Assembly (NCBI RefSeq): GCF_016741935.1 | Contig: NZ_JAERRG010000030.1 | Coordinates: 1 to 64,000 of the forward strand | DNA from: Streptomyces endocoffeicus | GTDB taxonomy: Bacteria > Actinomycetota > Actinomycetes > Streptomycetales > Streptomycetaceae | Length of the DNA: 64,000 bases | Direction: 5' to 3' | Shown: piece after piece, positions 8,767 to 16,968 of the stretch | Position numbering within the stretch: position 1 is the stretch's first letter | Layout of the letters: every line of letters starts with the position of its first letter | Translations under genes and position numbers: made by a program | The notes under the pieces: generated by a model | What the model was told of the DNA's origin: nothing | Database searches by the model: none | What the model saw: only the letters and a program-made list of their open reading frames with translations

Positions 8767-9774
8767 GTGCGTAAGGTCTGGCTGGGTGTCAGTGTCGGTC
8801 TCGGAGTCTCCTTTTCCTTCGTCGCGCTGCTCGTCGTCGGTACCTACATGGTCGCGGCGGACCTCGTCGGCGGTGCCGGCGGTAAGGCCGTCGGGCTGGC
8901 CAAGGGCGCCGTTCCCGCCACGTACGAACCGCTCATCCAGCGGTACGGGAACTCCTGCCCGGCCATCAACCCCGCGCTCCTCGCCGCGCAGCTCTACCAG
9001 GAGAGCGGCTGGAACGCGAAGGCGCAGAGCCCGGCCAACGCCAAGGGGATAGCGCAGTTCATCCCCGCCACCTGGGCCTCGCACGGGGTCGACGGCAACA
9101 AGGACGGCGTCAAGGACATCTGGGACCCGCAGGACGCGATCCCGTCGGCGGCCGCCTATGACTGCTCGCTCGCCAAGTACGTCAAGGGTGTGCCGGGCAA
9201 TCAGACGCACAACATGCTGGCCTCGTACAACGCGGGTGCCTATGCCGTGATCAAGTACAGCGGGGTGCCGCCTTACCGCGAGACCCAGAACTACGTGAAG
9301 ACCATCACCACCCTCGCCAAGAGCTTCGAGGCGCCGATCCAGAAGGTCCAGCCCTCCCAGCAGTCGGCCGGGGCGATCTACTTCGCACAGGAGCAGCTCG
9401 GCAAGCCCTATCTCTGGGGCGGGAACGGCACGCCGGAGCAGGGCGGGCGGTTCGACTGCTCGGGGCTGACGAAGGCGGCGTACAAGACGGTCGGCATCGA
9501 TCTGCCGCGCGTCGCCAACGACCAGTGGAACGCCGGACCGCACCCCAAGCGGAGCGAGCTGCTCCCTGGGGACCTGGTCTTCTTCGCCTATGACCTCGAC
9601 GATCCGAGATCGATCCACCATGTGGGGATGTACGTGGGCGGCGGCTACATGATCAACGCGCCCTACACCGGTGCGGTGATCCGTTTTGACAAGATCGACT
9701 CGCCGGACTACATCGGTGCTACGCGGGTGACTCAGGATGGCGCGAAAGCGCTGCCGCGGGCGAACCCCGCGTAA
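8767..9774 (+). CDS. lytic transglycosylase + NlpC/P60 bifunctional cell-wall hydrolase
   Basis: About 335 residues. A membrane anchor or signal segment (about 10-30) is followed by an SLT lysozyme-like domain (about 45-190; catalytic Glu in LYQESGWN, then AKGIAQFIPATW and the YNAG motif) and an NlpC/P60 domain (about 205-330; nucleophile Cys in RFDCSGLT, His in SIHHVGMYV). It should cleave both glycan strands and stem peptides outside the membrane. GTG 8767 is preferred because GGGGGAGG ends eight bases upstream; ATG 8749 is the alternative. It is transcribed away from the T4SS-like operon. Its domain pair resembles VirB1-type and TcpG-type hydrolases that open peptidoglycan for secretion channels, so functional linkage is plausible. 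It matches S. coelicolor SCO4132 by position. Confidence 0.88.
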   Translation: MRKVWLGVSVGLGVSFSFVALLVVGTYMVAADLVGGAGGKAVGLAKGAVPATYEPLIQRYGNSCPAINPALLAAQLYQESGWNAKAQSPANAKGIAQFIPATWASHGVDGNKDGVKDIWDPQDAIPSAAAYDCSLAKYVKGVPGNQTHNMLASYNAGAYAVIKYSGVPPYRETQNYVKTITTLAKSFEAPIQKVQPSQQSAGAIYFAQEQLGKPYLWGGNGTPEQGGRFDCSGLTKAAYKTVGIDLPRVANDQWNAGPHPKRSELLPGDLVFFAYDLDDPRSIHHVGMYVGGGYMINAPYTGAVIRFDKIDSPDYIGATRVTQDGAKALPRANPA

Positions 9775-10010
9775 GGATTCCCCCTGAGCTGCGACGATCG
9801 GTCACCCTTCGATAACGTCCCGGTGATCGTTGGGTTGAGTACGGAACCCCTGGCGAGAAGAGGGCGTTCCCTGGAGGTGGATCGAGGCGTGGATCAGCGT
9901 GGATCGACGGCGGACTCTCCGGCGCCGGTCGCGTTGCCACGGCTCGCGGGGCATTACGGGGGGTCGGCAGCTGCACGTAGTGACAGGCAAGAGATAAGGG
10001 GCCACGGCAT

Positions 10011-10724
10011 ATGGCTGGACTCGCACTGGACGGGTCGAACCCCGATGTCAGCCTGCTCTACGACATCAACGGGCTGGCGAAGGACGCCCCGCACTGGTTC
10101 GACTGCGTCATGGAGTTCGTCGGCGAGTACGGGATCATCATCGGGCTCGCCCTGGTGACCCTGGCCGCCTGGTGGAGCGTCCGGAAGCGGCCGCAGGAGG
10201 CGCCGTCCGCCGTCGCCGGGCTGGTGTGGGCCCCGCTGGCCGCCGGGCTGGCGCTGGTCGCCAACATCCCCATCCGCGGCTTTGTCGAGCGGCCCAGACC
10301 CTTCAGGGACCATCAGGGGCTCGATGTCCTGGTGGCGGGCAAGACCGACTTCTCGTTCGTCAGCGACCACGCGACGCTGACCATGGCGGTCGCCGTCGGC
10401 GTCTTCATGGCTCACCGCGCCTATGGGGTCGCCGCCATAGGGCTCGCGCTGCTGGAAGGGTTCTGCCGCGTCTATATGGGCGTCCACTACCCGACCGATG
10501 TGATCGGCGGGTTCGCCCTGGGGACGGCGGTCACGCTGCTGCTGGCGCCGCTCGCCATGATGCTGCTGACCCCGCTGACCACGGCCGTCGCGGGTTCGCG
10601 CGTCGGCCGCCTGATACGGGCCGAGCCCGCCGCCGTCGGCCAGGACGCGGACGAGGCGCGCGCCGAGCTCGCCGAGTCCCGCTCGGTGGGCGGCGACCAC
10701 GGGAACAAGGACCTGGCGGCCTAG
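10011..10724 (+). CDS. PAP2-family membrane phosphatase
   Basis: A 237-residue polytopic membrane protein of the type 2 phosphatidic acid phosphatase family. The three signature motifs are present: FVERPRPF (KxxxxxxRP type, about residue 88), FVSDHAT (about 114, catalytic His; the usual SGH reads SDH) and RVYMGVHYPTDVIGG (about 150, second catalytic His). It should dephosphorylate lipid phosphates such as phosphatidic acid or polyprenyl pyrophosphate at the outer face of the membrane. The C-terminal 40 residues are hydrophilic. The start is ATG 10011, with AAGGGG about 11 bases before it. A strong hairpin follows 37 bases after the stop. Confidence 0.88.
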   Translation: MAGLALDGSNPDVSLLYDINGLAKDAPHWFDCVMEFVGEYGIIIGLALVTLAAWWSVRKRPQEAPSAVAGLVWAPLAAGLALVANIPIRGFVERPRPFRDHQGLDVLVAGKTDFSFVSDHATLTMAVAVGVFMAHRAYGVAAIGLALLEGFCRVYMGVHYPTDVIGGFALGTAVTLLLAPLAMMLLTPLTTAVAGSRVGRLIRAEPAAVGQDADEARAELAESRSVGGDHGNKDLAA

Positions 10725-10760
10725 CGGCACCCTTACGGACGCCACGAACACGGATACGAC

Positions 10761-10786
10761 GAAGGCCCGGCGGCTGCCGGGCCTTC
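10761..10786 (+). terminator. intrinsic-type terminator hairpin
   Basis: GAAGGCCCGG (10761-10770) pairs perfectly with CCGGGCCTTC (10777-10786) around a six-base loop, followed by TGTCATTT. It lies between convergent genes and may serve both. Confidence 0.8.
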
Positions 10787-10851
10787 TGTCATTTCCGCGG
10801 ATCAGCCGCCGACGTCCGGCGAAGGCCAAGGACCTCCGAGGGCCAAGGACC

Positions 10852-12465
10852 TCACAGCGCCTGCGGGAAGTCGAAGAGCCGGTCCGGGTCGTAACGCTTC
10901 TTCACCCGCGTCAGCTTGTCGGCGGCCGAGCCGTAGTACGCCGAGCGCCAGTCCTTCAGCGACGCGTCCGTGTAGTTCTGGTACGCCGCCCCGGAGGCAT
11001 ACCGCCGCATCGCCTTATGGGCGCCGTCCAGCCAGGTGTTGCCCGCGGTGCCCGAGCCGCCCGCCGCCCAGGACGCGGTGTACTGCGCGAGGAACCGCGA
11101 CCGGCGGTGGACGAAGGACGTGGCCGTGGGCGAGACCCGGTTGACCGCCCCGCCGAGCGCGGTGAGCGCGATGCTGACCGCGCCCCCGCCGCCGGTGCGC
11201 CGCCCGTAGCGCTCCAGCTGGTCCAGCATCGCCCGGACGCCCGCCTGGCTCAGCGAGCGGTCGAAGAAGTCCGAGCGCGCCGCGTAGGTCTCGCGGTTCA
11301 GCACCCCGGAGGTGCTGCGGCCGGGCTTGTCGCCGGGCAGATGGCAGTTGGCCGTGGAGGTGTCGCCGCAGCCCGCGTACATCCGCATGGCGTCGACGTA
11401 GCCGCGGCGGCGCAGGCTGACCTGCGAGGCGGGGCCGGGGCCGCCCGGCCCGTCGGCGAGCTTGTCCACCGCGTTCTGCAGCGCGCCGTAGGTGCCGAGC
11501 GAGAAGCAGCTGATGGAGACGGTGGGGGTGCGTCCGGGGGCGGCCGACAGATGCAGCGCCGACCAGATCTCGTCCGGCTGGTCGGGGCCCCACTTCTGCC
11601 AGGCGCTCAGCACCTTCGCGGCCTTGGACCATGGCCATGACATGTAACAGGTCACGCCGTCGGCCGCGTCATGCGTACGGAAGCGCAGTTCGGTGACGAC
11701 GCCGAAGTTGCCGTTGCCCGCGCCGCGCAGCGCCCAGAACAGCTCGGCCTCGCGGCTCTTGGAGACCTCCAGGGCCTTGCCGTCCGCGGTGACGATGGTG
11801 GCACCCGTAAGGCTGTCGGCGGTCAGCCCGTACGCCCGGGAGACCACACCGTGGCCGCCGCCGAGGGTCAGTCCGGATATGCCGACGCTCGGGCAGGAGC
11901 CGCCGGGGACGGTGACCCCGCGGGCGCCCAATGTGGTGTAGAGGTCGATGAGCTTGGCGCCGGCGCCGATCCTCGCCTCGCCGGAGGTCGTACGGATCGA
12001 GGCGAGCGCGGAGACGTCGATGACGAGGCGGCCGTCGCCGCTCGACCAGCCGGCGTAGGAGTGACCGCCGTTGCGGATCGCGACGGGGGCGCCGTGGCGC
12101 CGGGCGAAGTCCAGACAGGCGGAGATGTCCGAGGTGTTCTCTATATAGGCGACGGCGGCGGGGCGCAGATGGTCGAAGCGGGTGTTGTAGAGCCGGCTGG
12201 CGGAGGTGTAGTCGGAGTCTCCGGGGCGCACCAGGTCACCCTTGAGGTCCTTGCCGAGCGCGCTCCAGTCCGCGGACTTGGGCTTGCCGTCGACGGCGCG
12301 GCGACTGCCGCTCGCCGAGGCCGAGCGGGCGTCCGGCGCCGAGGAGGAGGACCCGACCGGGCTCGTGTCACCGCCGGCCTTCCCCGCGTCATCGTTGCAC
12401 GCCGTGACCCCTGTGGCGGTGGCCGCCAGCCCCGTGCCCGCTGCCAGCAGTGTCCGCCGGTTCAT
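10852..12465 (-). CDS. secreted FAD-linked oxidoreductase (PCMH/BBE family)
   Basis: A 537-residue flavoprotein of the berberine-bridge-enzyme type. The N terminus begins MNRRTLLAAGTGLAATATGVTAC, a twin-arginine-like signal with a possible lipobox Cys, so export by Tat is likely. The FAD-binding PCMH domain (about 90-260) contains NGGHSYAGW, whose His is the usual 8-alpha-histidyl FAD link, and GGSCPSVG, whose Cys is the usual 6-S-cysteinyl link, so bicovalent FAD attachment is expected. A C-terminal BBE segment ends in KKRYDPDRLFDFPQAL. Such enzymes oxidise sugars, alcohols or secondary metabolites; the substrate cannot be told. It is a single gene with convergent neighbours downstream. Confidence 0.88.
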   Translation of the reverse strand: MNRRTLLAAGTGLAATATGVTACNDDAGKAGGDTSPVGSSSSAPDARSASASGSRRAVDGKPKSADWSALGKDLKGDLVRPGDSDYTSASRLYNTRFDHLRPAAVAYIENTSDISACLDFARRHGAPVAIRNGGHSYAGWSSGDGRLVIDVSALASIRTTSGEARIGAGAKLIDLYTTLGARGVTVPGGSCPSVGISGLTLGGGHGVVSRAYGLTADSLTGATIVTADGKALEVSKSREAELFWALRGAGNGNFGVVTELRFRTHDAADGVTCYMSWPWSKAAKVLSAWQKWGPDQPDEIWSALHLSAAPGRTPTVSISCFSLGTYGALQNAVDKLADGPGGPGPASQVSLRRRGYVDAMRMYAGCGDTSTANCHLPGDKPGRSTSGVLNRETYAARSDFFDRSLSQAGVRAMLDQLERYGRRTGGGGAVSIALTALGGAVNRVSPTATSFVHRRSRFLAQYTASWAAGGSGTAGNTWLDGAHKAMRRYASGAAYQNYTDASLKDWRSAYYGSAADKLTRVKKRYDPDRLFDFPQAL

Positions 12466-12597
12466 GGCGGTGTCCCCTCCCTGTCGACGCTGTTCTCAAC
12501 CGTCGACCGGGCCACCGCGAGGCGGACCCGGTCCTTTGGTCAGAGGGGTCGACCGGGGGGTGTGGTTCCGCTCGTGGCCGAAGAGTTGTCGGGGGAC

Positions 12598-12662
12598 GGA
12601 CAACCCGCGCCAATCGGACGAGCCGGATTCGAACTAATCGGACGAGTCCGATGAATCGCTTG
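12598..12662. repeat. degenerate CGGACGA/GATTCG repeats
   Basis: Short slipped units (atcggacgagccggattcg, atcggacgagtccgatgaatcg) cover the 3' end of the small leftward gene and give its SDSSDSSD C terminus. They are similar in style to the linker at 3494-3575. Confidence 0.5.
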
Positions 12663-12837
12663 TACCGGACCGGGTATGACGGGCCGTCGCATGGTCCGCC
12701 GCGTCCTCGCGGGCGATGGCTCTGGCGCGACGGGCCGGACCGGACCAGCCGCAGGTGCAGCGGGCGATGGAGAACGAGCCCCGCTCCACCGTGGTGGTGC
12801 GGTTCTGGCCGGGACCTATGTCGCCTGAGTCGAGCAC
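12634..12837 (-). CDS. small conserved CTCGW-motif protein
   Basis: A 67-residue hypothetical protein with the motif SIARCTCGWSGPARRARAIAREDA (in part) and a following His. The two close Cys residues and the later His suggest a small metal or zinc-ribbon-like site, but this is a guess. I recall short Streptomyces proteins with the same CTCGWxGPARRAR pattern. The start is GTG at 12837, with only a weak ribosome binding site. The Ser/Asp tail is made by a slipped repeat. It is divergent from the lipoprotein gene at 12933. Confidence 0.6.
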   Translation of the reverse strand: MLDSGDIGPGQNRTTTVERGSFSIARCTCGWSGPARRARAIAREDAADHATARHTRSGTSDSSDSSD

Positions 12838-12932
12838 ATGACCACGCTACCGGGCCGTGACGAGCCACCGGTGTGAATCGTTAAACGAACAAGTACCAAG
12901 CGGGACGAGCGTGGCCAGGGGGTCGGCGGTCG

Positions 12933-13850
12933 ATGGTGTTCCAGCAGCGCGGGCTCGGCGTGCGGAGACGGGTGAGAGCGGTCGCCGGAGTCGTGTCGGG
13001 TGGCCTGCTGGCCGTGTCGCTGGCGACCGTGAGCGGCTGCTCCACCGAGACGGCGGCCGATGAACGACCGGGCGGCACCGCGCACGAGAGCGCGGTCACG
13101 GTGCTGCACCGGGCCGCGGATGTACTGGTCAAGTCGGGCAGCTCACGGGTCCGTACGACCATGGAGACGGCGACGGGCGGCACCCGCGTGTCCATCCGGG
13201 GCGCCGGCGCGTACGACTTCGAGAAGCGGCTGGGGCGGCTGCGGCTGCTGCTGCCGAGGGACGCGATGGGGGCCGCCGAGCATGCGCCGATCACCGAACT
13301 CCTGACCTCCGGGGCGCTTTTCATGCGCAATCGCGGTGCGGGCATTCCCCGCGACAAATGGGTGCGGGTGGATACGACGGACATTCCCGACGGCAATCTG
13401 GTCACCGGCGGGGCCACCGATCCGCTGACCGCCGCCGAGCTGCTGCGCGGGGTGCGGAAGGCCAGCCTGGTCGGCGAGGAAGGACTCGGCGGAGACTTGG
13501 TGCGCCACTACCGCGGCACCACCGACATCGGCCGGGCGGCGCGCGTCGCGTCCGAGGGCGCGCGGGGATCGCTGGTGGCCGCGGCCAGGGGGTTCGACGA
13601 GAGCACGGTGCGCTTCGACGCGTATCTCGACGGACTCGGCCGGCTGCGCGAGGTGCGGCACCGGTTCACGGTGACCAGCCGGGCGGACGGCCGGGAGGCG
13701 GCGGAGAGCCCGGACGCCGCCGGGCGACGGCGCGGCGAACTGGGGGTCGCCTCCACCACGGAGCTGTACGACTTCGGGGCCCCCGCCGAGGTCGAGCTCC
13801 CCAAGCCCACGGATATCTACACAGGAAAGGTCGGATCACCTCAGAAGTAG
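12933..13850 (+). CDS. lipoprotein, LppX/LprG-like fold likely
   Basis: A 305-residue secreted lipoprotein. A basic N terminus and hydrophobic core end in the lipobox TVSGC (Cys about residue 36). The mature part has alternating beta-rich sequence and a LPKPTDIY-type ending (VELPKPTDIYTGK), as in actinobacterial LppX/LprAFG lipid-carrier lipoproteins. A role in envelope lipid handling is inferred. The ATG at 12933 is taken; an internal GTG at 12957 would give a shorter signal peptide. Confidence 0.75.
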   Translation: MVFQQRGLGVRRRVRAVAGVVSGGLLAVSLATVSGCSTETAADERPGGTAHESAVTVLHRAADVLVKSGSSRVRTTMETATGGTRVSIRGAGAYDFEKRLGRLRLLLPRDAMGAAEHAPITELLTSGALFMRNRGAGIPRDKWVRVDTTDIPDGNLVTGGATDPLTAAELLRGVRKASLVGEEGLGGDLVRHYRGTTDIGRAARVASEGARGSLVAAARGFDESTVRFDAYLDGLGRLREVRHRFTVTSRADGREAAESPDAAGRRRGELGVASTTELYDFGAPAEVELPKPTDIYTGKVGSPQK

Positions 13851-13977
13851 TCGGAGGGGCTCGCTTTGCCCTTCGAAATGGCCCATCCGTGCCATGCGCG
13901 GAGTGTGTACCGATCCCTACGCTGGGAAGCCGCTGCTCGAAAGTGCTCGCAGGTGCTCGCTGGAGGAGGTGAAACAC

Positions 13978-14307
13978 GTGGTTGCGCGTCGCGGCTCGTC
14001 GGGCCCGGACCCCGTGGCCCTCGTCGAAATCGATCTCTACGGTGACTTGATGATCGCTGCGTCGAGCGCGGACGAGGACAGGCTCAGTACGGACCGTATC
14101 GACGAGGTGCTCCGGGTGCAGGCCGACCGATCAGATTCGGCCGAGGGGGCCACGGGCGCCAATGGAAACGGGAAGGGCGCCGAGGACAGGAAGCGCCCAG
14201 AGAAGGTGAGGCGCGCGGAGAAGGCGAAGCGCGCCGAGGAGACAAAGCGCGCCGAGGACGCGAAGGCCGCCCCGGAGGCCGGTGCCGGAAGCCCGGACGC
14301 CCCGTAG
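13978..14307 (+). CDS. small conserved Streptomyces protein with Lys/Glu/Arg-rich tail
   Basis: About 109 residues. The first 50 residues (RRGSSGPDPVALVEIDLYG...RIDEVLRVQ) look conserved and folded; the remainder is a highly charged Lys/Arg/Glu/Ala tail likely to be a helix or disordered. The start GTG 13978 is chosen because GGAGGAGGTGA precedes it by about five bases; the reading frame extends upstream to 13894 without a better site. No function is known. Confidence 0.65.
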   Translation: MVARRGSSGPDPVALVEIDLYGDLMIAASSADEDRLSTDRIDEVLRVQADRSDSAEGATGANGNGKGAEDRKRPEKVRRAEKAKRAEETKRAEDAKAAPEAGAGSPDAP

Positions 14308-14443
14308 CGGACGCCCCCTGGCAACGTCGATGCCGCCGTCTCGCCGGCGGGCGCCCAGCGGCCCCGTCCGGCGAGAGGCGAGCGTACGGTCATGTCCACG
14401 CCGGGGAACGGGCCCGTACCGGGTGCCGGTCGGCCCGTACCTG

Positions 14444-14551
14444 CGCTCAGGCCCGCAGCGGCCGGGCCCGCGCTCAGGCCCGCAGCGGCCGGGCCCGCGC
14501 TCAGGCCCCCAGCGGCCGGGCCCGCGCTCAGGTCCGCAGCAGCCGGGCGAT
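14444..14551. repeat. four 27-bp tandem repeats made from the csoR 3' end
   Basis: Units start at 14444, 14471, 14498 and 14525 (core CGCTCAGGCCCGCAGCGGCC). The fourth unit is the end of csoR, including its stop codon; the other three lie downstream and carry the same TCA stop triplet. The pattern suggests tandem duplication of the gene's last nine codons outside the coding sequence. Confidence 0.8.
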
Positions 14552-14932
14552 GGCCGCCGTGGCCTCGGCCACCTTGGCGTCGACCTCTCCCGTGCCCTCC
14601 GCCTCGCCCTGGGCGGCGCTCTCCACGGCCGCGCTGGCGACACAGTGGCGCAGATGCTCCTCGAGCAGCTGGAGGGCGAAGGACTGGAGCGCCTTGGTGC
14701 TCGCCGAGACCTGGGTGAGTATGTCGATGCAGTAGACGTCTTCCTCGACCATCCGCTGCAGTCCCCTGATCTGGCCCTCGATTCGGCGCAGCCGCTTCAG
14801 ATGCTGATCCTTTTGTTTGGCGTATCCATGCCCACCGTGGGGTACGGAGTCCTGGGCGGAGGTGTGCCCGGACGCCTGGCCCCGCTCGTCGCCGTCGGTG
14901 GGCGCGGTGGTGTCGGCCGCCGAGGTCGTCAT
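14528..14932 (-). CDS. csoR: copper-sensing repressor CsoR
   Basis: A 134-residue protein of the CsoR/RcnR family. The Cu(I) ligands have the canonical spacing: C68 (DVYCIDIL), H93 and C97 (EEHLRHC). The conserved KRLRRIEGQIRGLQRM helix precedes them. Without copper it binds operators and represses copper-efflux genes. Both ends carry extra disordered sequence compared with the roughly 90-residue core. A pseudo-palindrome of CsoR operator type lies 32 bases upstream of the ATG, so autoregulation is expected. No copper ATPase or chaperone gene is adjacent, so the main targets must be elsewhere. Equivalent to SCO4136. Confidence 0.93.
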   Translation of the reverse strand: MTTSAADTTAPTDGDERGQASGHTSAQDSVPHGGHGYAKQKDQHLKRLRRIEGQIRGLQRMVEEDVYCIDILTQVSASTKALQSFALQLLEEHLRHCVASAAVESAAQGEAEGTGEVDAKVAEATAAIARLLRT

Positions 14933-14963
14933 GGCTTCCTCCCGTTGATTACGCTATGTCCGC

Positions 14964-14984
14964 ATATACCCCCGGTGGGTATAT
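14964..14984 (-). promoter_or_regulatory. CsoR operator
   Basis: ATATACCCCC then GGTGGGTATAT forms an imperfect GC-core palindrome with AT flanks, as in published Streptomyces CsoR sites. It lies 32 bases before the csoR start codon and is one of the few AT-rich spots nearby. Confidence 0.8.
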
Positions 14985-15123
14985 GGTACCGCCTTTTCCG
15001 GTCGAACCGGGCCCCCGTGCTGAGCACTCTGCCCAATGGGCGACACTGGGACCGCCGGTTACCGTGGCCGGAAGATGCGCCTAGCATCGTCGAGTCCCCA
15101 TCCGCTGCATTCGAGGATCCCCA

Positions 15124-15744
15124 GTGCGCTTTCGTCTGACCCCCAGGGAGACGAGCTTCTACGACATGTTCGCCGCGTCCGCGGACAACATCGTGACCGG
15201 CTCCAAGCTCCTGATGGAACTGCTCGGGGCGGACTCCTCCGCTCGTGCCGAGATCGCGGAGCGGATGAGGGCCGCGGAGCACGCGGGGGACGATGCCACG
15301 CACGCGATCTTCCACCAGCTGAACTCCTCCTTCATCACGCCGTTCGACCGCGAGGACATCTACTCCCTCGCCTCGTCCCTCGACGACATCATGGACTTCA
15401 TGGAGGAGGCCGTCGACCTGGTCGTCCTCTACCAGGTGGAAGAGCTGCCCAAGGGCGTCGAGCAGCAGATCGAGGTGCTGGCGCGGGCGGCCGAGCTGAC
15501 CGCCGAGGCGATGCCGAATCTGCGCACCATGACCAACCTCACGGAGTACTGGATCGAGGTCAACCGGCTGGAGAACCAGGCGGACCAGATCCACCGCAAG
15601 CTCCTGGCCCACCTCTTCAACGGCAAGTACGACGCCATCGAGGTGCTCAAGCTCAAGCAGATCGTCGATGTGCTGGAGGAGGCGGCGGACGCCTTCGAGC
15701 ATGTGGCCAACACGGTCGAGACCATCGCCGTCAAGGAGTCCTGA
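15124..15744 (+). CDS. DUF47 (PhoU-related) Pit accessory protein
   Basis: A 206-residue all-helical cytoplasmic protein of the DUF47 family, related to PhoU and typically encoded just before pit. It carries acidic pairs typical of PhoU-like metal sites (FDREDIYSLASSLDDIMDFMEE). It probably regulates the phosphate permease encoded eight bases downstream. The start is GTG at 15124. It forms a two-gene operon with pit. Confidence 0.9.
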   Translation: MRFRLTPRETSFYDMFAASADNIVTGSKLLMELLGADSSARAEIAERMRAAEHAGDDATHAIFHQLNSSFITPFDREDIYSLASSLDDIMDFMEEAVDLVVLYQVEELPKGVEQQIEVLARAAELTAEAMPNLRTMTNLTEYWIEVNRLENQADQIHRKLLAHLFNGKYDAIEVLKLKQIVDVLEEAADAFEHVANTVETIAVKES

Positions 15745-15752
15745 GCCCGGGC

Positions 15753-16751
15753 ATGGACACCTTCGCGCTTGTCGTGACCATCGCGGTCGCGCTGTTCTTC
15801 ACCTATACCAACGGCTTCCACGACTCGGCCAACGCCATCGCGACCTCGGTCTCCACCCGGGCGCTGACCCCACGGGCGGCGCTCGCGATGGCCGCCGTGA
15901 TGAACCTCGCGGGTGCCTTCCTCGGCAGCGGTGTCGCCAAGACCGTCAGCGAGGGCCTGATCGCCACCCCCACCGGCGACCAAGGCATGATGATCTTGTT
16001 CGCCGGGCTGATCGGCGCGATCACCTGGAACATGGTGACCTGGTACTACGGTCTGCCGTCCTCCTCCTCGCACGCGCTGTTCGGCGGGCTGGTCGGCGCG
16101 GCGCTCGCGGGGGCGAGCACGGTCCACTGGGACGGGGTGCTGGAGAAGATCGTCATCCCGATGGTCCTCTCGCCCATCGTCGGCCTGGTGCTGGGCTACT
16201 TCGTGATGGTGGCCATCCTCTGGATCTTCCGTAACGCGAACCCGCACAAGGCCAAGCGCGGCTTCCGGATAGCGCAGACCGTCTCGGCGGCGGGCATGGC
16301 GCTCGGCCACGGCCTCCAGGACGCCCAGAAGACGATGGGTGTCGTGGTGATGGCCCTGGTCATCGGGGGTGTCGAGGACCAAGGCGACGCGATTCCGGTG
16401 TGGGTGAAGATCTCCTGCGCCGCGATGCTGTCGCTCGGCACCTACGCGGGCGGCTGGCGCATCATGCGCACGCTGGGACGGCGGATCATCGAGCTGGACC
16501 CGCCGCAGGGGTTCGCGGCGGAGACCACGGCGGCAGGCGTCATGTACACGGCGTCGTTCATGTTCCAGGCGCCCATCTCGACCACCCATGTCATCACCTC
16601 GGCGATCATGGGCGTGGGGGCGACCAAGCGGGTGAGCGCGGTCCGCTGGGGGGTCGCGAAGAACATCATCCTCGGCTGGTTCATCACCATGCCCGCGGCG
16701 GCCGGAGTCGCCGCGCTCAGCTACTGGATCGTCAACCTGGCCTTCGGCTGA
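15753..16751 (+). CDS. pit: low-affinity inorganic phosphate transporter, Pit family
   Basis: A 332-residue membrane protein with about ten transmembrane helices. The PiT signature is duplicated: NGFHDSANAIATSVSTRAL near residue 18 and a second half around PISTTHVITSAIMGVG. It imports metal-phosphate in symport with protons. ATG 15753 begins eight bases after the DUF47 stop. The last codons overlap the first unit of a tandem repeat that fills the region before pstB. Equivalent to SCO4138. Confidence 0.93.
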   Translation: MDTFALVVTIAVALFFTYTNGFHDSANAIATSVSTRALTPRAALAMAAVMNLAGAFLGSGVAKTVSEGLIATPTGDQGMMILFAGLIGAITWNMVTWYYGLPSSSSHALFGGLVGAALAGASTVHWDGVLEKIVIPMVLSPIVGLVLGYFVMVAILWIFRNANPHKAKRGFRIAQTVSAAGMALGHGLQDAQKTMGVVVMALVIGGVEDQGDAIPVWVKISCAAMLSLGTYAGGWRIMRTLGRRIIELDPPQGFAAETTAAGVMYTASFMFQAPISTTHVITSAIMGVGATKRVSAVRWGVAKNIILGWFITMPAAAGVAALSYWIVNLAFG

Positions 16752-16862
16752 CCGCCGCGACAAGCTGACGGCCGCACAAGCTGACCGCCGCACAGGCTGA
16801 CCACAGCACAAGCGGACGCCGCGACAAGCTGACCGCAGCAACAGGCTGACCGCAGCAACAAA
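16748..16862. repeat. seven 16-17-bp tandem repeats after pit
   Basis: Imperfect units of the form CTGACCGCCGCACAAG start at the pit stop codon and run to the terminator. Five are 16-17 bases with one to three changes. They are noncoding and have no spacers. Confidence 0.8.
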
Positions 16863-16865
16863 AGT

Positions 16866-16896
16866 GGGCCCGCCCCCGGGAGCCAGGGGCGGGCCC
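16866..16896. terminator. bidirectional terminator between pit and pstB
   Basis: GGGCCCGCCCC (16866-16876) pairs perfectly with GGGGCGGGCCC (16886-16896) around a nine-base loop. A-rich and TTCG flanks fit use from both sides of two convergent genes. Confidence 0.85.
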
Positions 16897-16968
16897 TTCG
16901 TCTTGCGGTGGCACCGCCATGCAGCACCGCAGGACGTTCTGTCCTCGCCGGTCGTGCGAGGGGCCTGG

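Noticed and set aside
15036..16751. Extended start for pit at 15036
   Set aside because: The extra N-terminal part is antiframe sequence overlapping the DUF47 gene; the PiT homology and spacing fix the start at 15753.
16748..16862. Small repetitive protein gene in the post-pit repeats
   Set aside because: Unit lengths of 16 and 17 bases shift the frame; no start or ribosome binding site.
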